Source: Clostridia bacterium (GTDB lineage: Bacteria; Bacillota; Clostridia; UBA1212). Taken from it: a stretch of 53,100 nucleotides of DNA. Where the stretch lies: assembly GCA_017444825.1 (NCBI GenBank), contig JAFSVU010000018.1:1-53100 (forward strand), given 5' to 3'. A model generated the notes under the pieces. It was not told the origin of the DNA and ran no database searches. It worked only from the letters and a program-made list of their open reading frames with translations. The translations under genes were made by a program, and so were the position numbers. How positions within the stretch are numbered: position 1 is the stretch's first letter; the number at the start of each line of letters is the position of its first letter. Positions 41,326 to 50,603 of this stretch are shown here, in pieces.

Positions 41326-42480
41326 ATGGATGGAATTAATTCTTCTAATGTTGTCGAATTGCGCAATATTACGGTACAGTTCGAGAACGACGTTATCCTT
41401 GATAACCTTAGTCTTTCGATCAGGGATAAAGAGTTTGTCACACTGCTGGGCCCGTCGGGCTGCGGCAAGACAACTACGCTCAGGCTCATCGCGGGCTTTC
41501 TCGAACCGAATTCGGGCGAGATACTGTTCGACGGTGTTGACGTAAAAAATGTTCCGGCACATAAGAGGCCTGTCAATACTATTTTCCAGCGCTATGCGCT
41601 GTTCCCCAACTATAACGTATACGACAATATCGCCTTCGGACTAAAGGTCGCGAAGGTGCCTAAGGATGATATCGCAAGGCGCGTGGACGAGATGCTCGAG
41701 CTTGTGAACCTGAAGGGTTTTGAGAAGAGGCCGGTTCAGAAGCTGTCGGGCGGTCAGCAGCAGAGAGTTGCCATTGCAAGAGCCGCGATCAACAACCCCA
41801 AGGTGCTGCTCCTTGACGAGCCCCTTGCAGCCCTTGACCTGAAGCTCAGGAAGGACATGCAGAGCGAGCTTAAGGCGATGCAGAGACGTCTCGGCATCAC
41901 CTTCGTGTTCGTCACCCACGACCAGGAGGAGGCTCTTTCGATGTCGGATACCATTGTCGTTATGGACAACGGAAAGATCCAGCAGATCGGAAGCCCCACC
42001 GACATCTACAATGAACCGAAGAACGCATTCGTGGCGGATTTCATTGGCGAGTCGAATATCATAGACGGTGTAATGCTGAAGGACAGGCTTGTGAGATTCC
42101 ACAACAGGACCCTTGAGTGCGTTGATTCGGGCTTTGCGCCCAACGAGCCGGTGGACGTGGTCATAAGGCCGGAGGACGTAGATATAGTGCATCCGGACAA
42201 GGGTCTGGTATGCGGTACCGTCACTTCCGTTACGTTTAAGGGCGTTCATTACGAGATCATCATTGACGTTGACGGTTTCAAGTGGATGGTGCAGACCACC
42301 GATGAGAGTAAAGTGAACGATTACGTGGGCCTTTCCATTGAGCCTGACGCCATTCACATCATGAAAAGGTCCGAGTACTCCGGTACGATGGGAGACTACA
42401 GCTATTTCAGCGACGAAATGGAAGAGATCAGCAATCCTGATTTTGGCAGTGAGGAGACCGAAGATGAAAAAGTCGACTAA
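41326..42480 (+). CDS. potA: Spermidine/putrescine ABC transporter ATPase
   Basis: A 384-residue ATPase: GPSGCGKTT (Walker A), [11 protein letters not shown] (Q-loop), [14 protein letters not shown] (signature), [12 protein letters not shown] (Walker B), FVTHDQEEA (switch His), and a C-terminal TOBE domain ([26 protein letters not shown]). It powers uptake of polyamines with PotB, PotC and PotD encoded next. GGGGG precedes the ATG at 41326; the longer in-frame extension upstream lacks such a site. Its stop lies inside potB (17-base overlap). Confidence 0.93.
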   Translation: MDGINSSNVVELRNITVQFENDVILDNLSLSIRDKEFVTLLGPSGCGKTTTLRLIAGFLEPNSGEILFDGVDVKNVPAHKRPVNTIFQRYALFPNYNVYDNIAFGLKVAKVPKDDIARRVDEMLELVNLKGFEKRPVQKLSGGQQQRVAIARAAINNPKVLLLDEPLAALDLKLRKDMQSELKAMQRRLGITFVFVTHDQEEALSMSDTIVVMDNGKIQQIGSPTDIYNEPKNAFVADFIGESNIIDGVMLKDRLVRFHNRTLECVDSGFAPNEPVDVVIRPEDVDIVHPDKGLVCGTVTSVTFKGVHYEIIIDVDGFKWMVQTTDESKVNDYVGLSIEPDAIHIMKRSEYSGTMGDYSYFSDEMEEISNPDFGSEETEDEKVD

Positions 42481-43285
42481 CGCTCTCCTGAATGCCCCGT
42501 ATGCGGTCTGGGCTGCGATATTCGTCGTCGTCCCGCTTTTCATAGTGCTCATCTACGCTTTCACGGACGGCGAGGGGAATTTCAGCTTTGCCAACATACT
42601 TGCCCTCAAGGACTACTGGTACAATTTCCTGCTGTCCCTGCTCTATTCGCTTATCGCGACGGTCATCACGCTTCTCATAGCCTATCCCTTCGCCTACGCG
42701 CTCAGCAAAACTGCGGAGAAGACCCAGAGGATCCAGATGATGCTGGTCATGCTTCCCATGTGGATGAACCTTCTCATCAGGACTTATTCCTGGATGAACA
42801 TCCTTGACAAAAACGGCGTCATAAACCAGATCCTCACCGCCATGCATCTTCCCACTGGAGAATTTCTCGGAACACCGGGCGCGGTCATATTCGGTATGGT
42901 GTACAACTACCTGCCTTATATGATATTGCCTATTTATACGGTAATGGCGAAAATGGATCCGGCCCTCATAGAGGCAGCCAGGGATCTTGGCTGCAACGGC
43001 TTCAACGTCTGGAGAAGGCTGGTGCTTCCTCTCAGCATGCCGGGCGTTATCTCAGGCATCACCATGGTCTTCGTGCCCTCGGTCAGTACGTTCTACATTT
43101 CCCAAAAACTGGGCAACGGAAAGATCATGCTCATTGGCGACACCATAGAACGTCAGATGCAGATGCTGAACAATTACAACCTGGGCGCTGCGCTGTCGCT
43201 GGTGCTCATGATACTGATACTGGTCAGCATGTTCATAATGAACCGCTTCGCGGATAAAAACGGGGAAGGGGGTATGATCGTATGA
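42464..43285 (+). CDS. potB: Polyamine ABC transporter permease PotB
   Basis: 273 residues, six membrane segments, starting inside potA. The EAA loop that contacts PotA reads [38 protein letters not shown] is typical of PotB. It overlaps potC by 4 bases (ATGA). Confidence 0.93.
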   Translation: MKKSTNALLNAPYAVWAAIFVVVPLFIVLIYAFTDGEGNFSFANILALKDYWYNFLLSLLYSLIATVITLLIAYPFAYALSKTAEKTQRIQMMLVMLPMWMNLLIRTYSWMNILDKNGVINQILTAMHLPTGEFLGTPGAVIFGMVYNYLPYMILPIYTVMAKMDPALIEAARDLGCNGFNVWRRLVLPLSMPGVISGITMVFVPSVSTFYISQKLGNGKIMLIGDTIERQMQMLNNYNLGAALSLVLMILILVSMFIMNRFADKNGEGGMIV

Positions 43286-44130
43286 AAGCCGTCAACAGGA
43301 TCATAATGGCGGTGGTCTACACGTTCCTCTACGCTCCGCTGCTTCTGATGGTGTTTTTCTCCTTCAATTCGGCAAAGTCGACCTCTGTTTTCGAGTCCTT
43401 CTCCCTCAAATGGTACGGAGAGCTCTTCTCCAGCAGCGACACACTTGCCGCTTTGAGAAACACACTTATTCTGGCAGTCGCGTCCGCGGCCATAGCTACA
43501 GTCCTCGGCACCCTTGCCGCCTTCGGCATATTCCGGGTCAGAAGCAGGTTCTTCAAGCAGACCATGCTCACCGTAACCAATATCCCGATGATGAATCCGG
43601 ATATCGTGACCGGTGTCTCCCTGATGCTGCTGTTCGTTTTCGTGGGCAGGCTGATAGGTGCAACGTCCTATCTGAGCTTCTGGACACTTCTCATTGCCCA
43701 CATCACGTTCAACTTGCCTTACGTTATATTGAACGTATTGCCGAAGCTTAACCAGACCGACAGAAGCCTTTTTGAGGCCGCTCAGGACCTTGGCGCACCA
43801 CCCCTCAAGGCGTTCTTCATGGTCGTAATGCCTCAGATAGTTCCCGGCATCATATCCGGCGCAATCATGGCTTTTACGCTTTCGCTGGACGACTTTGTCA
43901 TCAGTTACTACACGTCCGCAGGCTTCCAGACCCTGCCCCTCAAGATATACTCGATGACAAAGAAGATCGTAAAGCCCGACATGTACGCTCTTTCCAGCAT
44001 CATGTTCGTCGCGGTGCTCGTTCTGCTTCTCATATCCAATATTTTCCAGATGAGATCGGAACGGAAGCAGAATCCTTCTCTCCGGACCGGTGGGCAGAAA
44101 AAGTCCCGGAAGGAAGCATTGGTTAAGTAG
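43282..44130 (+). CDS. potC: Polyamine ABC transporter permease PotC
   Basis: 282 residues with six membrane segments: VYTFLYAPLLLMVFFSFNSAKST at the N-terminus and the EAA loop FEAAQDLGAPPLKAFFMVVMP. SLDDFVISYYTSAGFQTLP is characteristic of PotC. The C-terminus is basic. It pairs with PotB to form the channel and is followed by potD after a short spacer with a GGCCGG hairpin. Confidence 0.93.
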   Translation: MKAVNRIIMAVVYTFLYAPLLLMVFFSFNSAKSTSVFESFSLKWYGELFSSSDTLAALRNTLILAVASAAIATVLGTLAAFGIFRVRSRFFKQTMLTVTNIPMMNPDIVTGVSLMLLFVFVGRLIGATSYLSFWTLLIAHITFNLPYVILNVLPKLNQTDRSLFEAAQDLGAPPLKAFFMVVMPQIVPGIISGAIMAFTLSLDDFVISYYTSAGFQTLPLKIYSMTKKIVKPDMYALSSIMFVAVLVLLLISNIFQMRSERKQNPSLRTGGQKKSRKEALVK

Positions 44131-44211
44131 GAGCATTGGTTAAATAACTGTAAACCCGGCCGGGGACAAAACGGGAACCGGCCATATCATAAAATAATGG
44201 AGATCAATGAA

Positions 44212-45318
44212 ATGAAAAGAATTGTATGTGTAATAGTTGCCTGCGCGATGTTGATCGCTGCCGCCGTGCTTCCGGTTTCATGCGTCAGAAATGACGTTGT
44301 TTTGGAACTTGAGGGCGACTACACAGGACTTGAGGGTACGGAGCTTTACGTTATGAACTGGGGCGAGTACATTTCCGACGGTTCCGAGGGAACTCTGGAC
44401 GTTATCAAGGCGTTTGAGAAAGCCACCGGCATCCACGTCACCTACGACGACACCACTCCCAGCAACGAGGCGATGTACGCAAAGCTTAAGAGCGGCGCAG
44501 TCTCCGTCGATATCGTCATTCCGTCGGACTACATGATCCAGAGGATGATAAAAGAGGACATGCTCCGGAAGATCGACACCTCAAAGATCCCTAACTATAA
44601 GTACATACTTGATGAGTACAAGGGCCTCTACTTTGACCCTCAGAGCGAGTATTCGGTGCCCTACAACGTGGGCATGGTCGGTATCATCTACAACAAGACG
44701 ATGGTGGAAGGCACTCCCGACAGCTGGGATCTTCTCTGGAACGAGACCTACAAGAACGACATTCTTTCATTCAACAATCCGAGAGACGCCTTTGCGACAG
44801 CCCAGTTCCTCCTTGGTCAGGATGTGAACAACGAAGACAAGGCCCTTTGGGATACAGCCGCCGCAAAGCTTAAGGAGCAGACACCGATCCTCCAGGGCAG
44901 AGTCATGGACGAGGTGTTCAACAAGATGGAAGGCAACAACGCAGCCATCGCTCCCTACTATGCGGGAGACTACCTCCTCATGAACAGCATCAACGAGGAC
45001 CTTGAGTTCTACTACCCGAAGGAGGGCACCAACATATTCGTGGACTCGATGTGCATCCCTAAATCATCGAAAAATTACGAGGCAGCTCTCATGTTCATCA
45101 ATTTCATGCTTGAAAATGAAGTGGCACTCGCCAATGCCGAATACCTTTGCTACGCCTCGCCCCACAGCGGTGTGGTAAACAATCCGGATTACTCCTTCAA
45201 GGACAATCAGATACTCTACCCCGATGAGGCCCACAAGCCGAAGACCCAGTACTTCTATGACCTCGATCCCGAGATCAGAAGCTACTATGAAAAGCTCTGG
45301 GAGGAGATAGTGAGATGA
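44212..45318 (+). CDS. potD: Polyamine-binding lipoprotein PotD
   Basis: 368 residues. A lipoprotein signal (ACAMLIAAAVLPVSC) anchors it at the membrane. The mature protein has the PotD pattern: LYVMNWGEYISDG at the start, PSNEAMYAKLKSG, DIVIPSDYMIQRMIKEDML, YSVPYNVGMVGIIYNK and NIFVDSMCIPKSSKN. It captures spermidine/putrescine for PotBC. The start at 44212 is chosen because GGAG (44199-44202) is correctly spaced to it; an upstream in-frame ATG at 44197 is less likely. The stop overlaps the next small ORF. Confidence 0.93.
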   Translation: MKRIVCVIVACAMLIAAAVLPVSCVRNDVVLELEGDYTGLEGTELYVMNWGEYISDGSEGTLDVIKAFEKATGIHVTYDDTTPSNEAMYAKLKSGAVSVDIVIPSDYMIQRMIKEDMLRKIDTSKIPNYKYILDEYKGLYFDPQSEYSVPYNVGMVGIIYNKTMVEGTPDSWDLLWNETYKNDILSFNNPRDAFATAQFLLGQDVNNEDKALWDTAAAKLKEQTPILQGRVMDEVFNKMEGNNAAIAPYYAGDYLLMNSINEDLEFYYPKEGTNIFVDSMCIPKSSKNYEAALMFINFMLENEVALANAEYLCYASPHSGVVNNPDYSFKDNQILYPDEAHKPKTQYFYDLDPEIRSYYEKLWEEIVR

Positions 45319-45515
45319 CATTCTCTGCAATGCTGCAAAGAATAGCTCTGCTGGCAGCCGGGGAAGCCCCTGAGGCGACCCCGGACCCGGCAGTCGTAGT
45401 CGCAAACAGGCCGCCGATAGTATGGTTCATAATTATCGGGTCGGCCATTGTGCTTATCGTTGCCATAATACTGGCGGTCAGGTCGGCCAACAGGAAGTTT
45501 GGAAAAGAATGGTAG
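45315..45515 (+). CDS. Small single-pass membrane protein coupled to potD
   Basis: 66 residues starting in the ATGA overlap with the potD stop. An Ala/Pro-rich stretch (about 13-32) precedes one membrane helix (VWFIIIGSAIVLIVAIILAV) and a basic tail (RSANRKFGKEW). Translational coupling suggests an accessory of the polyamine transporter. No family was recognised. It is followed within two bases by a repeat element. Confidence 0.65.
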   Translation: MTFSAMLQRIALLAAGEAPEATPDPAVVVANRPPIVWFIIIGSAIVLIVAIILAVRSANRKFGKEW

Positions 45516-45516
45516 A

Positions 45517-45596
45517 AGCGGTGCCGGACAAAGTAATAAGTAATAGTTAAAGCGGTGCCGGACAAAGTAATAAGTAATAGGTAATAAGTAAAAGGC
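45517..45596 (+). repeat. GCGGTGCCGGACAA / GTAATA repeat, two tandem units
   Basis: GCGGTGCCGGACAAAGTAA appears twice about 37 bases apart, each followed by TAAGTAATA-type units. It fills the space between the potD-linked ORF and the CPBP gene. Confidence 0.85.
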
Positions 45597-45635
45597 AATG
45601 GGTAAACTTAAAAAGAAAGAAGTTATAGGGAAAAA

Positions 45636-46511
45636 GTGACTGAGAGAGCTGAGGAGAACGGAATACTTTTCAAGATCGCCTGCGGACTGTGCGGGATCTT
45701 TGTTATTTTCTCCTACTCCCTGCTGAGCTTTCTGATGAGGGCGATACCCGGGGTCGAGGATCTTGACAGCAGCACGAGGCGGATCGTTATCAGCGGAGTG
45801 TGGCTGGTGCTCGCCTTGGCCGCGGCATTGGTTCTGTACTTTACCAAAAAGCAGAAGCCTCTCGAGGGGTTCAGGTTACTTGAGATAAGAAGCAAAAAAC
45901 AGGCCTATATCATGCCCGTTATGACGGTGACGGCCTTCCTGGGAGGCATCGGCCTCAACAGGATCGTCACGGTGGCAAATTCGGTCATTCCATTTCCGGA
46001 TTCATGGGTAAGTGCCCATGAGGAGTCGGTGGAGGCGGTGACGGAGGGCGATCCCATAGTTTCGGTGATCGCGGTGTGCGTATTGGCGCCGCTCATCGAA
46101 GAGCTCTCCATGAGAGGCAAGGGGATATATTACTTCAGAAAAGCTTTCGGGAAGAGGGCCGGTACGGCGGTGGCGGTGATATTGACGTCACTTCTCTTTG
46201 CGATCCTCCACGGCAACATCATCCAGGGCCTCTACGCATTCATCTGCGGCCTGCTTTTTGCGCTGCTTTCGCTGCGGGCGGGGTCGGTGGTGCCTTCGAT
46301 ATTTGCCCACATTGGTTTCAATGCGTCGAACCTGCTGTTTTACGCGTTTTTGAACAATCCCAACAGGGAGTACCTGACTCTCTTCGTCAATATCGCCTGC
46401 GTGGCAGTTTTCCTGATCTCGGTGGCGGCGGTGTGGATAATGGGCAGCTTTCTCAGAGAAAAGAAAAAAAGGGACGATGCTCCGCCCCATGACATATACA
46501 TTGACCGGTAA
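45636..46511 (+). CDS. CPBP-family intramembrane glutamic endopeptidase
   Basis: 291 residues with about eight membrane helices. The CPBP (Abi/CAAX protease-like) motifs are PLIEELSMRGKGIYYFR (EExxxR), FAILHGNIIQGLYAFICG (FxxxH) and FAHIGFNASN. It starts with GTG at 45636 behind TATAGGGA. Family members process prenylated or other membrane substrates, or work in bacteriocin immunity; the substrate here is unknown. A terminator follows the stop. Confidence 0.88.
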   Translation: MTERAEENGILFKIACGLCGIFVIFSYSLLSFLMRAIPGVEDLDSSTRRIVISGVWLVLALAAALVLYFTKKQKPLEGFRLLEIRSKKQAYIMPVMTVTAFLGGIGLNRIVTVANSVIPFPDSWVSAHEESVEAVTEGDPIVSVIAVCVLAPLIEELSMRGKGIYYFRKAFGKRAGTAVAVILTSLLFAILHGNIIQGLYAFICGLLFALLSLRAGSVVPSIFAHIGFNASNLLFYAFLNNPNREYLTLFVNIACVAVFLISVAAVWIMGSFLREKKKRDDAPPHDIYIDR

Positions 46512-46524
46512 CGGAGTTTTGTGC

Positions 46525-46551
46525 GGCTCCCTCAAGTCGGGGGCCTTTTTT
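46525..46551 (+). terminator. Intrinsic terminator after the CPBP gene
   Basis: GGCTCCC (46525-46531), 7-base loop, GGGGGCC (46539-46545) with one G-T pair, then six T. Confidence 0.85.
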
Positions 46552-46568
46552 GAACCAAGGGTGACGAT

Positions 46569-47369
46569 ATGATTATTCTGTTTATAGGCGATATTTTCGG
46601 GGTGCCGGGGCGTGATGCGCTTTTTCACGGCCTTTACAATATCAAAAAACGGGAGGGCGTGGATCTTTGCATCGCCAATGGAGAAAATGCCGCGTCAAAC
46701 GGCAGGGGCCTTTCGGGGCGCGACGCCTGCGACATAATGGAGTCGGGCGTTGACGTTATTACGATGGGAAACCACGTCTGGTCCTGCCGGGAGTTTGAAG
46801 AGTTCGCAGACAGGATGCCTGTGGTGAGGCCCGCAAACATCGGACGGGGCCGCCCGGGAAAAGGGTACCTGGTCACCGAGGTGAACGGCGTTAAGGTGGG
46901 CGTCTGCAATATTGAAGGCAGGGCGTTTATCGACATCGTAGGGGACGACATATTTGCCTGTGCGGATGATTGCATTGGCGCTATGAAGGCGGAGGGTGCA
47001 GCGATAACCGTTGTCGATTTCCATGCAGAGGCCACCTCGGAAAAGAAACTGGTGGGGATGTACCTTGACGGCAAGGTTACCGCAGTTCTCGGGACCCACA
47101 CCCACGTGCAGACTGCTGACGAAACGGTGCTGCCGGGAGGGACCGGCTATATCACGGACGCGGGCATGACGGGTATCTCCAAGGAGAGCATCATCGGCAT
47201 GGCTTACAAGGGGGTCTACGAGAAATATGCCCTCGGAAGAAAGAGCTCCTTTGAGCCGGTCAAGCACGGGACGCTTGAGATCAGAGGCGTTGTGATCGAT
47301 GCCGACGAGACCACGGGGAAGTGCCGGTCTGTGAAGCGGATCGCGGAGACGGTGGTGCCGCCGGTGTAA
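46569..47369 (+). CDS. ymdB: YmdB-type metallophosphoesterase
   Basis: 266 residues. Metal-binding motifs of the YmdB/TIGR00282 family: FIGDIFGVPGRD, ANGENAASNGRG, MGNHVWS, VDFHAEATSEK and GTHTHVQTADE. In Bacillus it is a cyclic-nucleotide phosphodiesterase that controls biofilm and late-growth behaviour. AAGGGTG lies ahead of the ATG. pgeF starts 15 bases after its stop, so they probably form an operon. Confidence 0.94.
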   Translation: MIILFIGDIFGVPGRDALFHGLYNIKKREGVDLCIANGENAASNGRGLSGRDACDIMESGVDVITMGNHVWSCREFEEFADRMPVVRPANIGRGRPGKGYLVTEVNGVKVGVCNIEGRAFIDIVGDDIFACADDCIGAMKAEGAAITVVDFHAEATSEKKLVGMYLDGKVTAVLGTHTHVQTADETVLPGGTGYITDAGMTGISKESIIGMAYKGVYEKYALGRKSSFEPVKHGTLEIRGVVIDADETTGKCRSVKRIAETVVPPV

Positions 47370-47384
47370 ACACGCCAATGCGGG

Positions 47385-48206
47385 ATGAAGGCCATGTTTG
47401 AAACAAAAGGGAAACTGACACTGTACAGGGATGAATTGCTCGGGAGCTTAGAAGGCGTCGGGCATTTCTTTACTACGCGCTACGGCGGTGTATCGGGCCT
47501 CAACGGGAACCTTTTTAACGTATCCTTCGGAAAAGAAGACCCGAAAAATGTGGCGGAAAATATCAGGATCCTGGCAGCTGCGGAGGGCCTTCCTTTCGAA
47601 AGATTTACGGCGGTCCGCCAGGTCCACGGGGACACGGTGGTAAGGGTCACCGAGGATATCGCCGGTGCCAGATTCGGGAAGCCTGACCTTTTGATCGAGG
47701 CGGACGCATTGATCACGGACATTCCGTTGACGCCCCTTCTTACTACCCATGGGGACTGCGTGCCGGTTTTTATCTGCGCAAAAAACAGGGCTGTTGCCAT
47801 GGTCCACTCAGGCTGGCGGGGAACCGCGGCGAACATATCGGGAAAGACCGTGGAGGCCATGGACCGGGAGTTCGGGGTGAAGCCCTCGGAGCTTACCTGC
47901 GCCATAGGCCCGGGAATATGCAAAAAATGCTTTGAGATAGACGGGCCTGTCTACGAAATATTGCGGGACGCCTTCCCGGAAGATGATCTCTTCAGGTATG
48001 ACCCCGTGAGAAACAAATACTTCGCAGACCTTCCCGGAGCAGTCTTCCTGTCCCTTACAAGGGCGGGGGTTGATCCCGAAAGGATAGGCCGTGGCGCTCC
48101 CTGCACCTGCTGCAGAGAAAACAGAGACGTTTTCTTCTCCTACAGAGGCGAAAAAGGAACCAATGAAGGCCTCATGGGCGCCGCGATATGGCTGGAAAAA
48201 GCTTGA
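47385..48206 (+). CDS. pgeF: Peptidoglycan editing factor / laccase-domain protein
   Basis: 273 residues of the YfiH/PgeF (COG1496) family: GHFFTTRYGGVSG, the zinc-site motifs VRQVHGDTVV, TTHGDCVPV and HSGWRGTAANI, CAIGPGICKKCFEI, and near the C-terminus CTCCRENRDVFFSYR. Family members remove L-Ser-containing mis-synthesised muropeptide precursors or act on purine nucleosides. The ATG at 47385 is used; another in-frame ATG follows at 47394. Confidence 0.92.
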   Translation: MKAMFETKGKLTLYRDELLGSLEGVGHFFTTRYGGVSGLNGNLFNVSFGKEDPKNVAENIRILAAAEGLPFERFTAVRQVHGDTVVRVTEDIAGARFGKPDLLIEADALITDIPLTPLLTTHGDCVPVFICAKNRAVAMVHSGWRGTAANISGKTVEAMDREFGVKPSELTCAIGPGICKKCFEIDGPVYEILRDAFPEDDLFRYDPVRNKYFADLPGAVFLSLTRAGVDPERIGRGAPCTCCRENRDVFFSYRGEKGTNEGLMGAAIWLEKA

Positions 48207-48233
48207 AGCCAAAGGCCGGAAGCGCTGTTCTTT

Positions 48234-48262
48234 TTGCATAAATATTAAAAATATAGTAAAAT
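48234..48262 (+). promoter_or_regulatory. Promoter of the family 5 binding protein
   Basis: TTGCAT (48234-48239), 17 bases, TAAAAT (48257-48262). Confidence 0.65.
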
Positions 48263-48314
48263 CCCCGTGAAGGTCGAATCTCCTGCGCAGGCCGCAGGAA
48301 TAGTGTGAGGGTTT

Positions 48315-49994
48315 ATGTTTTTCAAAAGATCCCGGACGAATATGCTTAAAAAGGTCGCGGCGTTTACATTGGCGCTGGTGATGCTTGCTCTGTGCGGATG
48401 CGCGGCGGGAGACGTTGAAAATCCGGACGACACGTCATCGCCTAAAGGGACTGCTTTGCCTGCGCCCGCTTCACCCACTCCCGCGATACCGAAGGACGGC
48501 GGCGTTCTCAGGCTGTCCCTGGGGCCCTATGATTCGATCAATCCGCTGATCACCGGCAATGAAGACATCCGTATGTACATGTCCACTCTCGTTTGCGAGA
48601 CTTTCGTTTACATCGACGAAAATATGGTGCCGAAGCCGGGTATTTTCAAGTCCTGGACCGTTGACGATTCTTTGACGATTTGGGAATTTACCATCGAGCA
48701 GGGAGTCAAATTTCACAGCGGCACCCCCGTGGAGCCTGTGGACGTAAAGAACGTGATCGACTACATAGTGGGCTTTGGCGGAAACTATGCCGAGAGCGTG
48801 GAAAACGTCACCGGATGCTCCGTAAAGGACGAGAATACGATCCAGATATTGCTGAAAAAGCCTGATGCGCTGTTTGTGAACAAATTGGCGATACCCCTGG
48901 TGGGCTGGCAGACATTGGTTACGGACCAACCGACGGAGATAGACGGGACGGGCATCTTCAAGGTGATGGAGATAAGCTCCTCGAGGATATACCTTGCGAA
49001 GCACACTCTTTACAGAGACCAGTCGAAGTATACGCATTTTGATGCCGTCGACATTTCGGTCTTCGACAGCGAGGACGGGAAGATCAATTCCGATTTCGAC
49101 TTCTGTCTGGTGCAGGGAACGTCCGTAGGCACGGACCTCATGGACAGAGACACTTATGTGTACTACTACCGGGGCAACAGCTTCGATTACATTGCCATCA
49201 ACTGCACCTCGTCATACGTGCTGGCCAGCGACACCGGGTCCACCGTCTGGGGAACCGACAATTATATTTCACTGGACAATCCCTTCTCCGACAAGCGCAT
49301 GAGGCAGATGCTGAATCTTGTGACCTCAAGGGATGCGCTCATGCGCGCGGCGGCCTCGGACCACGGGGTGCTTTCGCTGTTGCCGCTTTATTCGGGCAGT
49401 GTCTACAGGAAACAGATCAGCGACGGGTACGACTACAGTCCGGACAGGGCGAGCTCCCTGCTTCGCGACATTGGTTATGAGAAGACCGACGAGGGCTGGT
49501 TCAAGAACGGTGAGGAGATCGTGATAAGGGCGATCTGTCCAAAGCGCAACTACAGGATGCTTTCGGCAATGCGAATGGTGGCCGACGCCATGAGAGGCAT
49601 TGGTCTTACGGTGGAGGTGTCGGAGCTTTCGGACGAGGAATACCTGACAAAGCTGAGAAACAAGGAGTTTATGATCGCGGCGGTGGAGACTGACCTGGGT
49701 ACGTGGCAGGATTGCAGCGCATATTTTGAAACTGCCGGCAGACTCAATTTCTCGTTCTACACAAACGGAAAGGTCGACGACTATCTCAAGCAGATCAGAA
49801 CTCACAGCGACCCTGCGGTGATCTCGGCCGCTTACGCAAAAATAGAGGAGATCGTGCTTGACGAATGCCCGATCGTGGGACTGTTTATATCCGACAATGC
49901 CATTGTGGTGAGGAGCAGGCTGAAGGGCGTCCGGGACGAAAGTCTCAAACCCTGGGCTCCGCTGGCGGCAATCACCGAGTGGTGGATCGAATGA
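48315..49994 (+). CDS. Extracellular solute-binding lipoprotein, family 5 (OppA/DppA-like)
   Basis: 559 residues. The signal LALVMLALCGC gives a lipid-anchored cysteine. A Pro/Thr/Ser-rich linker precedes the SBP_bac_5 domain: GGVLRLSLGPYDSINPLI, KPGIFKSWTVDDSLTIWEFTIEQG, VKFHSGTPVEPVDVKNVIDY, later FSDKRMRQMLNLVTSRDAL and the C-terminal YAKIEEIVLDECPIVGLFI. It binds peptides, nickel or other small solutes. No permease or ATPase genes lie beside it, so it must share a transporter encoded elsewhere or act as a sensor. A second possible start is at 48342. Confidence 0.88.
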   Translation: MFFKRSRTNMLKKVAAFTLALVMLALCGCAAGDVENPDDTSSPKGTALPAPASPTPAIPKDGGVLRLSLGPYDSINPLITGNEDIRMYMSTLVCETFVYIDENMVPKPGIFKSWTVDDSLTIWEFTIEQGVKFHSGTPVEPVDVKNVIDYIVGFGGNYAESVENVTGCSVKDENTIQILLKKPDALFVNKLAIPLVGWQTLVTDQPTEIDGTGIFKVMEISSSRIYLAKHTLYRDQSKYTHFDAVDISVFDSEDGKINSDFDFCLVQGTSVGTDLMDRDTYVYYYRGNSFDYIAINCTSSYVLASDTGSTVWGTDNYISLDNPFSDKRMRQMLNLVTSRDALMRAAASDHGVLSLLPLYSGSVYRKQISDGYDYSPDRASSLLRDIGYEKTDEGWFKNGEEIVIRAICPKRNYRMLSAMRMVADAMRGIGLTVEVSELSDEEYLTKLRNKEFMIAAVETDLGTWQDCSAYFETAGRLNFSFYTNGKVDDYLKQIRTHSDPAVISAAYAKIEEIVLDECPIVGLFISDNAIVVRSRLKGVRDESLKPWAPLAAITEWWIE

Positions 49995-50030
49995 TCAAAA
50001 CGGCGCGATCTGTGCCGGGAAGGAAAGATC

Positions 50031-50603
50031 ATGGTTTCGTATATTATAATAAGCGTCGTCTGCCTGGTCCTGCTGGCGGCCGACCAGATAACCAAGGTTA
50101 TCATTGATACAAACTATCTGGAGGGACAGGTCGTCTCTGTCGTCATCAAGGACTTTTTCTCCATAACCAAAGTTCACAACACCGGCGCCGCCTGGGGGAT
50201 CTTCGACAATGCGACCCTGCTTCTTGCGATATTCTCCCTGATCCTTGCGTCATTTATATTTTTCGCTTTTCTGCAGGTAAAACCCGCTCTTTTGAAGCTT
50301 GCCGCAGGCCTCATTTTTGTGGGCGCCATCGGCAACGTGGTGGACCGGTTCCGCCTTGGTTACGTGGTGGATTTTCTGAGCTTCAGGCTCTTCGGCTTTT
50401 ACGATTTTCCGGTGTTCAACGTCGCCGACATCTGCGTTGTGAGCGGCACGATAGGCATAATGATATTCCTGCTGTTCTACTCGTCTAAAACCAGGGCCTT
50501 CAGAGAGGGCACCGTGCTTAGCAGGCTTTTCAGCGGGAAAAATAAAAAAACAGATACACCTCCGGCGGAGGAAACGACCGAAGAAAACAGAGATCAGTTA
50601 TGA
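50031..50603 (+). CDS. lspA: Lipoprotein signal peptidase (signal peptidase II)
   Basis: 190 residues, four membrane helices, with the aspartic-protease motifs of SPase II: LLAADQITKVII, VHNTGAAWGIF, GAIGNVVDRFRLGYVVDF and FNVADICVVSG (the paired Asp catalytic residues). The hydrophilic C-terminal tail (SGKNKKTDTPPAEETTEE) is longer than usual. It cleaves the signal peptides of lipoproteins such as those encoded at 32383, 44212 and 48315. It overlaps rluD by 4 bases. Confidence 0.95.
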   Translation: MVSYIIISVVCLVLLAADQITKVIIDTNYLEGQVVSVVIKDFFSITKVHNTGAAWGIFDNATLLLAIFSLILASFIFFAFLQVKPALLKLAAGLIFVGAIGNVVDRFRLGYVVDFLSFRLFGFYDFPVFNVADICVVSGTIGIMIFLLFYSSKTRAFREGTVLSRLFSGKNKKTDTPPAEETTEENRDQL

